Under the pieces are notes generated by a model that searched no databases, was not told where the DNA came from, and saw only the letters and a list, made by a program, of their open reading frames with translations. From Natronomonas sp. CBA1123 (GTDB taxonomy: Archaea; Halobacteriota; Halobacteria; Halobacteriales; Haloarculaceae): a DNA stretch of 54,128 bases. How positions within the stretch are numbered: the stretch's first letter is position 1; each line of letters starts with the position of its first letter. The position numbers and the translations under genes were made by a program. Shown in pieces: positions 1 through 8,161 of this stretch. The stretch covers positions 1 to 54,128 of the forward strand of contig NZ_WPCC01000022.1 in assembly GCF_009741925.1 (NCBI RefSeq), read 5' to 3'.

Positions 1-133
1 GAGCGGCGCGACGATTGCCGAGGAGGCACCGGGCGTGTACAAGGACGTAGACGAGGTGGTTCGCGTCAGCGACGAACTCGGTATCGGTGACAAGGTCGCC
101 CGTGTCTACCCGGTCTGCAACATCAAGGGATGA
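1..133 (+). CDS. rtcB: RNA-splicing ligase RtcB, C-terminal end (5' truncated)
   Basis: Only the last 43 codons are in the window (reading frame from base 2). The peptide ends EEAPGVYKDVDEVV..., then KVARVYPVCNIKG and a TGA stop. This matches the conserved RtcB tail, where the 'EAP..YKDVD.VV' segment and the final 'G.IKG' are hallmarks. RtcB joins 2',3'-cyclic phosphate and 5'-OH RNA ends using GTP and Mn2+, and in archaea it ligates tRNA exons after intron removal. The stop overlaps the start of the next gene by four bases (ATGA), which suggests co-transcription and translational coupling. The catalytic residues lie outside the window. Confidence 0.9.
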   Translation, partial: SGATIAEEAPGVYKDVDEVVRVSDELGIGDKVARVYPVCNIKG

Positions 134-1356
134 GTTCCTTCGAACTCCCCTTCGGCGATGGGACCATGTCGGTCGACCTTCCGGACTGCGACGTGACCGT
201 CGCAGAGCCACCCGGGGGCGAGGCAGTCGAGGTCCGACCGGCCGCGGAGGCGGCCCTCGCCGACCCCCTCGGCTCCGACCTCGCGACGCTCGTCGACCCC
301 GACGACACGGTCGCAATCGTCGTCACCGACATCACCCGCGCGACGCCGGACGGCGTCCTCGTGGACCTCCTGCTCTCGGAACTCGAACGCGCCGGCGTCT
401 ACCGCGAACAGGTGACTGTCGTCGTCGGGTTGGGTCTCCACCGACCGATGACCGACGCGGAACTCGACGAGATGCTCGGCGAGCACGCCGACCTCGCGGT
501 CAACCACGACCCCGACGACACCGTCGAGGTGGGGTCGGTCGACGGAACACCCGTCGAACTCAACCGGACCGTCGCCCGCGCCGACCGCGTGCTCGCGACG
601 GGGATGGTCGAACCCCACCAGTACGCCGGCTTCTCCGGCGGCGGCAAAACCGTCGCCATCGGCGCCGGCGGTGAATCGCTCATCCGCTATACGCACGGCC
701 CCGACATGCTCTCCGAGGACGGCGTCCGCCTCGGGAGCATCGACGGCAACCCCTTCCGGGACGCCATCGACGCCGCCGGTGAGGCCTGCGGCGTCGAGTT
801 CTGTCTCAACGTCACCCACGGCCCACCGGGCATCCTCGACGTGGCGGCGGGAGCGCCGAAACGCGTCGTACGGTCGCTGGCCGACAGTGCGAAGGCGGCG
901 CTGTCGGTGAGCGTCGACGGCGAGTACGACGCCGTCGTCGGTGGCGTCGGCGCGCCGAAGGACGCAAATCTGTATCAGACGACGCGGGCGGCGACGTACG
1001 TCCTCTTGGGCGCGAACAACCCACTTCGCGACGACGGGCGGGTCGTCCTCCCCGCCCGCCTTCAGGAGGGCGCCGGCGAAGGACGCGGCGAACAGCGTTT
1101 CTACGAGTGGCTCTCGGGTGCCGACAGCGCCGACGAACTGTACGAGACGATGCGAAGCGGCTACGAGGCCGGCGCCCAACGCGCCTTCGTCGTCGCTCGC
1201 GCGTTGCGGGACCACGACGTGTACATCACGAACAGCGAGTCGCCGGAGGTCGTCGAGGAGTGTCTGATGACGGCTCGTGAATCGGTCGCGGATGCGGTCG
1301 AATCAGAAAGCGACGTGCTGGTCGTTCCGGACGCGCTGAACACGCTGTTGGTTTGA
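130..1356 (+). CDS. LarA-type nickel-pincer racemase/epimerase family protein
   Basis: A 408-residue protein of the lactate racemase LarA family (DUF2088 N-terminal domain plus LarA C-terminal domain). LarA enzymes use a nickel-pincer nucleotide attached to a Lys to racemise or epimerise 2-hydroxy acids. Visible motifs are DITRATPD (about 67-74), H104 in LGLHRPM, H163 in GMVEPHQYAGFSGGGK, K173, and H189 in RYTHG. The spacings 163/173/189 match H174/K184/H200 of the Lactobacillus plantarum enzyme, so the Ni-pincer site appears intact. The substrate cannot be told, because homologues act on lactate, malate and other hydroxy acids. The start overlaps the rtcB stop. The pincer-making LarB, LarC and LarE are not in the window. 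Confidence 0.85.
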   Translation: MSSFELPFGDGTMSVDLPDCDVTVAEPPGGEAVEVRPAAEAALADPLGSDLATLVDPDDTVAIVVTDITRATPDGVLVDLLLSELERAGVYREQVTVVVGLGLHRPMTDAELDEMLGEHADLAVNHDPDDTVEVGSVDGTPVELNRTVARADRVLATGMVEPHQYAGFSGGGKTVAIGAGGESLIRYTHGPDMLSEDGVRLGSIDGNPFRDAIDAAGEACGVEFCLNVTHGPPGILDVAAGAPKRVVRSLADSAKAALSVSVDGEYDAVVGGVGAPKDANLYQTTRAATYVLLGANNPLRDDGRVVLPARLQEGAGEGRGEQRFYEWLSGADSADELYETMRSGYEAGAQRAFVVARALRDHDVYITNSESPEVVEECLMTARESVADAVESESDVLVVPDALNTLLV

Positions 1357-1362
1357 GGAGCG

Positions 1363-1809
1363 TCAGGGGCGAGCAGTCGGCTCTGAGTCGGTCGCGGCGT
1401 CCTCCGACGGCCGCGGCATCGCCTCTATCTCCCGAATTTCCGGCGTCTTGGTGACGCGGTCGTACTGTTTGCGCCACGCCTCTCGGGGAAACAGCCCGTT
1501 TCGGTCGAACAGGTCGCGGGCCGACTCGGTGACGCGATAGAACTTGTAGGGGTACCCCCGGGTCCGCTCTCCCGCGGGGACGACGAGCTCTTCGAGGACA
1601 TCGGCCTCGACGAGCAGATTCAGGTGCCGGCGGATGGTGTCCGCCGAGAGGTCGGGGTTCATGTAGTCGAGTTCGTCGACCGAGGGCGCTCCTTTGGGGT
1701 GGCCGACCACGTCGGCGACGATGTTCGCCCGCGTCCGCTCGGTCACGCGCTGGAGCGCGAGCCACGGCCCGAAGCCGTCGTCGGGAGTATCCGCATCGGC
1801 GGGTTGCAT
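1363..1809 (-). CDS. Winged-helix (ArsR-like) transcriptional regulator
   Basis: About 148 residues from the ATG at 1809 (MQPADADT...). A longer reading starts at 1842, but a TATA-like TTTATC lies 26-31 bases before 1809, which favours the shorter form as a leaderless transcript. The N-terminal half has a winged-helix pattern: VTERTRANIVADVVGHPKG, then a recognition-helix region with LSADTIRRHLNLLVEADVLEEL, then a wing. It resembles haloarchaeal ArsR-like regulators. It is convergent with the LarA-type gene (6-base gap) and divergent from the gene at 1959. The repeat array at 1861-1901 lies directly upstream and is a plausible binding site. The ligand is unknown. Confidence 0.7.
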   Translation of the reverse strand: MQPADADTPDDGFGPWLALQRVTERTRANIVADVVGHPKGAPSVDELDYMNPDLSADTIRRHLNLLVEADVLEELVVPAGERTRGYPYKFYRVTESARDLFDRNGLFPREAWRKQYDRVTKTPEIREIEAMPRPSEDAATDSEPTARP

Positions 1810-1831
1810 ACACGGTGATACGGGGTTCGGG

Positions 1832-1843
1832 AAGATAAACACT
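1832..1843 (-). promoter_or_regulatory. TATA-like box for the winged-helix regulator gene
   Basis: The minus strand reads GTGTTTATCTTC here, with TTTATC about 26-31 bases upstream of the ATG at 1809. That is the spacing expected for a leaderless haloarchaeal transcript and is the main reason for choosing this start. Confidence 0.5.
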
Positions 1844-1860
1844 TGGGAAAATAAATTGGG

Positions 1861-1901
1861 TAGTTCGTAGATAGTTCTTCAAGTAGTTCATCAACTAATT
1901 C
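1861..1901 (+). repeat. Four phased TA(G/A)TTC boxes between divergent genes
   Basis: TAGTTC occurs at 1861, 1872 and 1884, and TAATTC at 1896. The start-to-start spacings are 11, 12 and 12 bases. The units continue as TAGTTC-NTC-A-like sequences, so these are degenerate tandem repeats of about one helical turn. They lie between the regulator at 1809 (minus) and the gene at 1959 (plus), an arrangement typical of an operator with several sites on one face of the helix. Binding is inferred. Confidence 0.5.
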
Positions 1902-1958
1902 GTCGACTACTCTCCGGGTGGCAAGAAGACTCTTGTATCGAACGCGTGCTTCGCCAGT

Positions 1959-2543
1959 ATGACGAACGGTGACCGGAGTGGTACTCCCGGAGACGGGGAG
2001 AAGCCACCGGAGCGTCCTGCCCTCGACCTCGAGGGACTGTCGTTCACCCCGGAGCAACACCAGCGACTCAAGGACCTCCTCCACGGCCGGCAACTGAAGG
2101 ACATCGCCTACAGCGACCGCCGATACCTCGTCGCGGGTGCCGGCGACGGCGAGGCGGCCCGACGGCGCATGCTCGTCGTCGAGCAGTTGGACGGCCGCCC
2201 CTATTCGACGGCGTTCAGGCTGGAGGACTTCGATTTGGGTCCCGAGGACCTCCCGCTGTGGGCCGCCGCCTTCGAGATACTCTGTGAGCAGGCGACCCAC
2301 GTCGTCGGCGTCGTCGAGGACTTCGACGGCGGCTACGTCTGGGAACTCGGCCTCGCCTTCTACCGCGACGTGCGCAGGAAACTCTGGATTCTCAAGCGAG
2401 CCTACGACGACCAGCGAGCAGAGCGACAACGGTACGACAACGGGATGGCCGCCTCACAGATGGCGGCACTCACCGAAGCGGGCCGGACAATCGAGTGGTC
2501 CGACACCGACGAACTGCGCGAAGCCGTCGAGGAAATCCCCTGA
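1959..2543 (+). CDS. Hypothetical protein, nucleoside-deoxyribosyltransferase/TIR-like region suspected
   Basis: A 194-residue acidic protein with no signal peptide or membrane segment. A charged, disordered start of about 30 residues precedes the folded part. The central stretch LWAAAFEILCEQATHVVGVVEDF followed by GGYVWELGLAF resembles the core of nucleoside 2-deoxyribosyltransferase-like and related nucleotide-processing folds. In those families a hydrophobic strand ending in D/E is followed by 'G...ELG.A' carrying a catalytic Glu. This is pattern recognition only; I do not recognise the family firmly. A TATA-like TTGTAT lies about 21-26 bases upstream (1933-1938). It is divergent from the winged-helix regulator and may be controlled by it. 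Confidence 0.55.
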   Translation: MTNGDRSGTPGDGEKPPERPALDLEGLSFTPEQHQRLKDLLHGRQLKDIAYSDRRYLVAGAGDGEAARRRMLVVEQLDGRPYSTAFRLEDFDLGPEDLPLWAAAFEILCEQATHVVGVVEDFDGGYVWELGLAFYRDVRRKLWILKRAYDDQRAERQRYDNGMAASQMAALTEAGRTIEWSDTDELREAVEEIP

Positions 2544-2550
2544 GAACCGC

Positions 2551-5325
2551 TCAATCGTCAGTTCGAACGGTGACGCTGTCGCCGTCGTCGCCGATTTCGG
2601 CCATCACGCGGTCGTGGAACTCCTGAAGGACGGCGGATTCGTCCTCTGCGAGCACCACGTCGCTAGCCATCAGCGTCGCCAGTCCGAACGCCCGTGGCGT
2701 CGGTGAGTCAACCGTCTGGACGCAGACGTCGATGTCGCCCGACGCTACCCCGGCGACGAACGTCTCGACGGCGTCCACGTCGAGTTTGTCCGCCAGTATC
2801 TCGCGGTAGGTCTCCTCCATCACGGCGAAGTTCTCCTTCTCGCGAGCGAAGCCGATGAGCATCTCGCTTGAGACTTGCTGTTGGCTCGCCGACTTCTCGT
2901 AGCCCTTGTAGCGCTTCAGAATCATCAGCGCCCGGGTGGCGTTGATGCGGAAGTACCGCTTCAGGAGGTCGGTCCCGTCCAGTGCGGCCCGCAAGTCGCC
3001 ACGCACCTCCCACGGTTCGATGTCGGCGACGATGCCGTCGATGTCGACCTTGCGATTGAGCGGCATCGACAGCGTGAATCCGTGGTCGGCGACGGCGACT
3101 TTCACGTTGGCGTTGGCCTGCTGGGCACACCGGTAGGCCAGCAGTCGCGAGAGGCCGTCGTTGAACCGACGGCCGTAGTTGGCGTGGACGTGGTAGTTCC
3201 GGCGGTAGGCTTCGCGGTCGAGTTCGATTTCGACGGCGAGTCGTCGGTCCGTCGAGACGCTCTCGACGCCGGCGTAGCGAACTTGCGCGTCGAACATTCG
3301 CGTTATCGCCCGCACCGTGTTCTCGTCGAGCGGGAACTCCCGGAGCCACCGGCGGACCTCGGGCGGCCCGCCGGATTCGAGGCGGTCACACAACTCTCGC
3401 TGGAAGGTCAACACCTCCCGCCCGAGGTCGTAGGACAGCGGCAGGCGTTCGGAGTACCACGACGGAACGGTCGCCCGCGCGCTCGTCGGGTCGACGTACA
3501 CCTTCGACCCCCGCCGGTAACTGTACTCGTAGTTTTGCCCACCCAACACGAACACGTCGCCGGATTCGAGCGTGTCGAGATACGACTCGTCCAACTGCCC
3601 GACCCACTCCTCACCCGACCGGGTGAACACGTCACAGTCGAAGGAGTCCGGAATCGTGCCGATGTTCGTCATGTAGATGACGCGGGCGAGTCGGCCGCGT
3701 TTGCCGACCAGCGGCGTGCTGGGGGCGTACGCCTCGTAGTGGTGTTCACCGCCGGGCGGGTCGTTCTCGTCGCGCCAGACTTTCGCGTAGACGTTCTTCT
3801 CCTCCATTCCCTCGTAGTCGGCCGTGAGATACCGAAACAGCGACTCGACGTCGTCCTCGTCGTAGTTCCGGAACGGGTAGGCCGACCGGAGCGTCGACAA
3901 CAGTTCGGCTTCCGGAAGCGGTCCGTTGATGGCCATCCCGTAGACCTGTTGGACGGCAACGTCGTGGGCGTTCTCCGGGACGAACACGCGGTCGACGAAC
4001 CCCTCTTCGGCCTTCTTCAACATCACGGCACACTCGATGAGTTCGTCGCGGTCCAAGGCGAACACCCGACCCTTGACCGTCTCGCCCAACTGGTGGCCGG
4101 CCCGGCCGACCCGCTGGAGCAGCGAGGCGACGGATTTCGGCGACCCCACCTGTACCACGAGGTCGATGTGCGGCATGTCGATGCCCAACTCCAGAGAGGT
4201 CGAGGTCGTCACCACGTCGAGCGTTCCCTCCTTTAGCCCCGCCTCTATCTCTTGGCGTCGGTCCTTCGACAGCGAGCCGTGGTGACAGCCGGAGTTCGAC
4301 TCGTCGTAGTCGCCACGTTCCCGGAGGTTGTTGAGAACGCGTTCGGCGCCCGACCGCGTGTTCGTGAACACCAAGGTGTTCGTGTGGTCTGCGACGAGTT
4401 CGTCCAGTTCGCCGTAGAACCGCTCCGTCACCACGCCGTGCGGCGTGTTGATGAGGTCGTCCGTCGGACAGCGAAGCTCCATGTCGAACTCGCGAACGAA
4501 CCGCGCATCGACGATTTGGCAGTCGCGAGCGTGCCACGTCCCGTCATCGTCGGGGTCGCCACCGACCAGAAAATCGGCCATCGCATCGAGCGGTTCGACC
4601 GTCGCCGAACAGCCGATGCGCGTCGGTGAAGTCTCACAGAGGCGTTCGAGCCGTTCCAGCGACACCGAGAGGTGGGTCCCGCGTTTGTTGTCAGCGAGGG
4701 AGTGAATCTCGTCGACGACGACGTACTCGACGGTTTCGAGCTTCTCCTTGAACTTCGGGCTGTTGAGGAGGATTGCCAGCGTCTCCGGCGTCGTGTTGAG
4801 GATGTGTGGCGTCTCTTCGAGCATCGCCTGTCGGTCGCTGTCCGAGGTGTCGCCGTGCCGAATCGCGTGCCGCAACTCGGCGGACTCCCCCCGAGCGTCG
4901 AGTTTTTCCGTGATACCGTCCAGTGGCTCGGCGAGGTTGCGGTGGATGTCGTTGGCCAGCGATTTCAACGGCGAGACGTACAGACAGTAGACGCTGTTGT
5001 CGAGGCCGTCGTCGGTCCGCGCACGCTCGAAGAGGTCGTCGATGATGGCGGTGAAGGAGGCGAGTGTCTTCCCCGACCCCGTCGGCGCGGCGACCAGACA
5101 GTTCCGCCCCTCGTCGATGAGCGGGACGGCTTCCTTCTGCGGTGGGGTGAAGAACCCGCCGTTGTCGGGGACGAACGCGCCGAACTGCTCGACCCACCAC
5201 TCCCGGACGGCGGGGTCGAGGCGGGCGAACGCGTCGGCGTCGTCTATCTCGGCCGCGTCGATTCCGTGGCGGTCGAGTGCCTCCCTGGCGACGGCCTCGG
5301 CTTCCTCCGACGGGCCACCCTCCAT
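2551..5325 (-). CDS. lhr: Lhr-type ATP-dependent DNA/RNA helicase
   Basis: A 924-residue superfamily 2 helicase of the Lhr family, a DNA 3'-5' translocase linked to DNA repair in archaea. The motifs in order are: a Q-motif-like FTPPQKEAVP (about 59-68), Walker A APTGSGKT (80-87), VSPLKSL, Walker B DEIH (205-208), SAT (240-242), LVFTNTRS, and motif VI QRVGRAGH (404-411). The winged-helix and Lhr C-terminal domains follow. The length matches archaeal Lhr core proteins (about 850-950). It ends 7 bases from the convergent gene at 2543 and is divergent from the MBL hydrolase at 5424. All key residues appear present. Confidence 0.92.
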   Translation of the reverse strand: MEGGPSEEAEAVAREALDRHGIDAAEIDDADAFARLDPAVREWWVEQFGAFVPDNGGFFTPPQKEAVPLIDEGRNCLVAAPTGSGKTLASFTAIIDDLFERARTDDGLDNSVYCLYVSPLKSLANDIHRNLAEPLDGITEKLDARGESAELRHAIRHGDTSDSDRQAMLEETPHILNTTPETLAILLNSPKFKEKLETVEYVVVDEIHSLADNKRGTHLSVSLERLERLCETSPTRIGCSATVEPLDAMADFLVGGDPDDDGTWHARDCQIVDARFVREFDMELRCPTDDLINTPHGVVTERFYGELDELVADHTNTLVFTNTRSGAERVLNNLRERGDYDESNSGCHHGSLSKDRRQEIEAGLKEGTLDVVTTSTSLELGIDMPHIDLVVQVGSPKSVASLLQRVGRAGHQLGETVKGRVFALDRDELIECAVMLKKAEEGFVDRVFVPENAHDVAVQQVYGMAINGPLPEAELLSTLRSAYPFRNYDEDDVESLFRYLTADYEGMEEKNVYAKVWRDENDPPGGEHHYEAYAPSTPLVGKRGRLARVIYMTNIGTIPDSFDCDVFTRSGEEWVGQLDESYLDTLESGDVFVLGGQNYEYSYRRGSKVYVDPTSARATVPSWYSERLPLSYDLGREVLTFQRELCDRLESGGPPEVRRWLREFPLDENTVRAITRMFDAQVRYAGVESVSTDRRLAVEIELDREAYRRNYHVHANYGRRFNDGLSRLLAYRCAQQANANVKVAVADHGFTLSMPLNRKVDIDGIVADIEPWEVRGDLRAALDGTDLLKRYFRINATRALMILKRYKGYEKSASQQQVSSEMLIGFAREKENFAVMEETYREILADKLDVDAVETFVAGVASGDIDVCVQTVDSPTPRAFGLATLMASDVVLAEDESAVLQEFHDRVMAEIGDDGDSVTVRTDD

Positions 5326-5423
5326 CGACGCCGGCTACGTCTCCGAGCGGCAAGTGGGTTCCGACACCAGAGTGAAAGTGAACCGACCGCAGGGCACTTG
5401 CCCCTCGCCGCCGAGGCGTCGGT

Positions 5424-6182
5424 ATGCGCGTGACCTTCCTCGGAACCGGCGCCGCGATGCCGACCGGCGAGCGGTTCCAGACCGGCCTGTTGCTGGAAGA
5501 CCCGGACGGCGAAGCCGATTCGCTTCTCGTCGACTGCGGTAGCGGCGCCCTTCACGGCCTCGCCCGCACCGACGTAGGCTACGCCGATATCGGGACCGTC
5601 CTGCTGACCCACCACCACCTCGACCACGTCTCCGACCTCATGCCGCTGTTGAAGGCTCGCTGGCTGGCCGGCGAAACCGACCTCGAAATCGTCGGCCCCG
5701 AGGGGACCCAAGACCTCGTCGAGGACCTGCTGGCGGCCCACGACTACATGGAGGACCGCTTCGAACTCACGTTCCGAGAGGTCGAACCGGGGACGTTCTC
5801 TGTGGCCGGCTACGACGTCGAGGCCGTCGAGACGATTCACTCGATGTACTGTCTCGCCTATCGCTTCGAGAGCGCCGGTGCGACGTTCACGTTCTCGGCG
5901 GACACCGAAGCCTGCGATGCCGTCTCGGAGTTGGCCGAGGGGTCGGCCATCCTCGCTCACGACTGCTCGTTTCCCGACGACATCGACGTTGACAACCACC
6001 CGACGCCGTCCCAACTGGGCGAGAGCCTCGCCGGCCGTGACGTTGGACGGGTGTATCTGACGCACCTCTATCCCCACACCGACGGCCACCACGACGAGAT
6101 GCTGGAGTCGGTTCGTGAGGCCTTCGACGGCGACGTGCGGATGGCACGAGACGGTCTCACCGTGTCGGTCGCCCGCCGCTGA
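5424..6182 (+). CDS. MBL-fold metallo-hydrolase, RNase Z-like subgroup
   Basis: A 252-residue metallo-beta-lactamase fold protein. It begins MRVTFLGTGAAMPTGERFQTG, the typical first strand and glycine loop of RNase Z/ElaC-like proteins. It carries the canonical two-metal motif LLTHHHLDHVSD at about 61-72, a downstream SADTEAC (metal-bridging Asp) and a late LTHLYPH. It lacks the long exosite insertion of classical tRNase Z, and the substrate is not predictable from sequence; phosphodiester hydrolysis is likely. The 3' end abuts the convergent pelA stop (6183). Confidence 0.8.
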   Translation: MRVTFLGTGAAMPTGERFQTGLLLEDPDGEADSLLVDCGSGALHGLARTDVGYADIGTVLLTHHHLDHVSDLMPLLKARWLAGETDLEIVGPEGTQDLVEDLLAAHDYMEDRFELTFREVEPGTFSVAGYDVEAVETIHSMYCLAYRFESAGATFTFSADTEACDAVSELAEGSAILAHDCSFPDDIDVDNHPTPSQLGESLAGRDVGRVYLTHLYPHTDGHHDEMLESVREAFDGDVRMARDGLTVSVARR

Positions 6183-7250
6183 TTACTCCAAGCGATACCG
6201 CAACAGCGCGGCGACGCCACCGAGGTTCGACAGTTGCTTGCCGGGGTCGAACTCGTGAGAGAAGACGGTCACGTCGCCGCCCTGTCGCTCGACGGTCTCG
6301 ACGAGTTCGTTGGCGTCGACGTCCCACTCGCCTTCGCCGGCTCGCTCCTCACGGAGGCGCTCGTCGAGCAACAGGAGCGTCTCGACTGCGCCGTAGTCGG
6401 CGGCCTTCATGACTTCGTCGATGCCGTAGGCGGCTTTCGCTCCCTCGCCGATTTGTGCCATCAACTCGTCGATGAGTTCGGCCTCCTTCGAGATACGGGT
6501 CTCCGTCTGGACGCGGTCGACGGCGCCACGCTTCAGTACCTCGTGGACGCCGCGGTCGCCGACGGAGGCGGTGTCGACGGTCTGTATCTTTTCGGCAACC
6601 TCGGGAGCCTCGTCTTCGATGTAGTCGAGTGCGTCCTGTTTCGTGAATCCGGGGCCCGCGAGGATGATGGCCGAAACGTCCATCCGTTTGAGCACCTCGG
6701 TCAACTCCGCGAACAGTTCGTCACGGCCGCGGGCGTACTCGCCTTTTCCCGTGGTCCCCGTAATCGAGGCTCGTTCGTCGACGCCGTACTGGGCGACGGT
6801 GTGGACGTGTGCCTCGCCCTCCTCGACGGTGGCGATGGCGACTTCCGGGTTCTCGGCGGCCTCGACGGCCTCTTGGAGCCGTTCGAGTTGGTCGACCTGC
6901 CACTTCTTCTCGATGGTCAACTCGTCGTGTTCCTCGACGTTGAGCGTGTGGTGGAATCCGAGTTGGTCCTCCCGGGAACACTCGATTATCTCCCCGCCGA
7001 CCCGGAGCCGGTTGGCGAACTTGGCGAACTCCACGTCCGACACCTCGATTTTTATCCACATCGGCTCGCGTTGACCGCCGGTGTCGCGGGTCTTGTCGTC
7101 GTCCCGCTGGATGCGACGCGTCGTGTCGCCGTCGACGTGGTCGCCCGGCTCTAAGACGTAGGTGAGATGCCAGAGGTCGTCGAGGCTCTCGGGGACCACC
7201 GAAATCCGCTCGCGGCCGCCCTCCGTCCGTGTCCGGTCGGCGATTCGCAT
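6183..7250 (-). CDS. pelA: mRNA surveillance protein pelota (ribosome rescue)
   Basis: A 355-residue archaeal Pelota (Dom34), the eRF1-like factor that with aEF1A and ABCE1 splits ribosomes stalled without a stop codon. It has the N-terminal Sm-like domain ([32 protein letters not shown]), the central eRF1-like domain ([10 protein letters not shown]-type sequence at [17 protein letters not shown]) and the C-terminal domain with [25 protein letters not shown]. It lacks the GGQ motif, as Pelota proteins do. It is the last gene of a same-strand run rqcH, DUF4013 and pelA with gaps of 47 and 51 bases, so a shared transcript linking ribosome rescue to nascent-chain quality control is plausible. 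Confidence 0.95.
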   Translation of the reverse strand: MRIADRTRTEGGRERISVVPESLDDLWHLTYVLEPGDHVDGDTTRRIQRDDDKTRDTGGQREPMWIKIEVSDVEFAKFANRLRVGGEIIECSREDQLGFHHTLNVEEHDELTIEKKWQVDQLERLQEAVEAAENPEVAIATVEEGEAHVHTVAQYGVDERASITGTTGKGEYARGRDELFAELTEVLKRMDVSAIILAGPGFTKQDALDYIEDEAPEVAEKIQTVDTASVGDRGVHEVLKRGAVDRVQTETRISKEAELIDELMAQIGEGAKAAYGIDEVMKAADYGAVETLLLLDERLREERAGEGEWDVDANELVETVERQGGDVTVFSHEFDPGKQLSNLGGVAALLRYRLE

Positions 7251-7301
7251 ACCGACCCCTCCGGGCGGGGTCCCTAAGTGCGTACTGTTCTGGTCGGTAT
7301 C

Positions 7302-8114
7302 TCAGCTCGACCCATCGACGCGCCGTACCGCGGGCGCGAGGTCGTCGAATCGCCCACCTTCATCCGGGGTCGTGCCGACCGGCTCCCAGCCGAGGGCGGC
7401 GCCGACGCCCTGTCCGTAGCAGTAGCGGACGGCGACCGCAGCGAAGAAATGCAGAAAGAACCCGACGAGCACCGCCCTGAGCAGGTAGGAAACCGGAATC
7501 AAGAGCACCTGAATCAACACCGAGACGACCCACGCGACGGCGTAGTCTTCGGTGAGTGCGCCGGCGAGAACCGTCCGAAGTTCGAACGCCGCGGCGAAGC
7601 GGTCGGTGTAGGCGAAGTTGGCGACCGCCACCGGGAGGGCGTACAGCGCGCCAATGAGGTACAGCAGTGCGAACAGCGCGAGTAGGCCCGTTACTGATAG
7701 TGCGGCGTTTGAAAGCGCCGTTGGGAGCCCGATTCTGGCGAACAACGTCGGTAACTCGAAGCCCGTCGTTCGGGCGAGGACGAGCGGTCCGAGGACGACG
7801 ACGGCTGGAAGCAGATAGAGAACGGCGATGCCGACCGCTCGGATACCGTCGACGAACAGGCTGCCCACACCACCGAAGCGCGGCGGCGTCGGGTACTCCC
7901 GGCCGATTGTCGTCCTGACGACGCGGACGTAGTAGCCGCGGACGAGGAGCCACGGCAGCACGGCGACGAGGGCGACCGGCGTGTATTCGAGACCGATTCC
8001 CGCGATTGTGACCGGAATGCCGACGAAGAGCAACAGCGCGCCGCCGACGAGAACCGACCGACTTCCCGCCGGCGGTCTGGTCGGATAGTCCAGCGCATCG
8101 CGGAACATACCCAA
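7302..8114 (-). CDS. DUF4013-family integral membrane protein
   Basis: A 270-residue protein with about six hydrophobic segments and the layout of haloarchaeal DUF4013 proteins. It starts MFRDALDYPTRP (the second Met, 8108, is equally likely) and goes straight into the first membrane segments. It has the characteristic 'LLVRGYYVRVVRTTIGREYPTPPRF' type loop (about 57-80). The function is unknown. It sits between rqcH (47-base gap) and pelA (51-base gap) on the same strand. A second family member is at 17429-18127. Confidence 0.8.
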   Translation of the reverse strand: MGMFRDALDYPTRPPAGSRSVLVGGALLLFVGIPVTIAGIGLEYTPVALVAVLPWLLVRGYYVRVVRTTIGREYPTPPRFGGVGSLFVDGIRAVGIAVLYLLPAVVVLGPLVLARTTGFELPTLFARIGLPTALSNAALSVTGLLALFALLYLIGALYALPVAVANFAYTDRFAAAFELRTVLAGALTEDYAVAWVVSVLIQVLLIPVSYLLRAVLVGFFLHFFAAVAVRYCYGQGVGAALGWEPVGTTPDEGGRFDDLAPAVRRVDGSS

Positions 8115-8161
8115 GAGACGACCGCACCGGCTTTATATCTCGGGAAAGCGGGGGACGCCCG

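Noticed and set aside
106-1215. Long minus-strand frame opposite the LarA-type gene
   Set aside because: It is a shadow of the plus-strand gene: Arg/Val-rich with no domain, while the plus frame has the full LarA motif set.
2875-4236. 453-codon plus-strand frame inside the lhr gene
   Set aside because: Antisense shadow caused by GC-rich third positions; no motif, and the opposite frame has every helicase motif.
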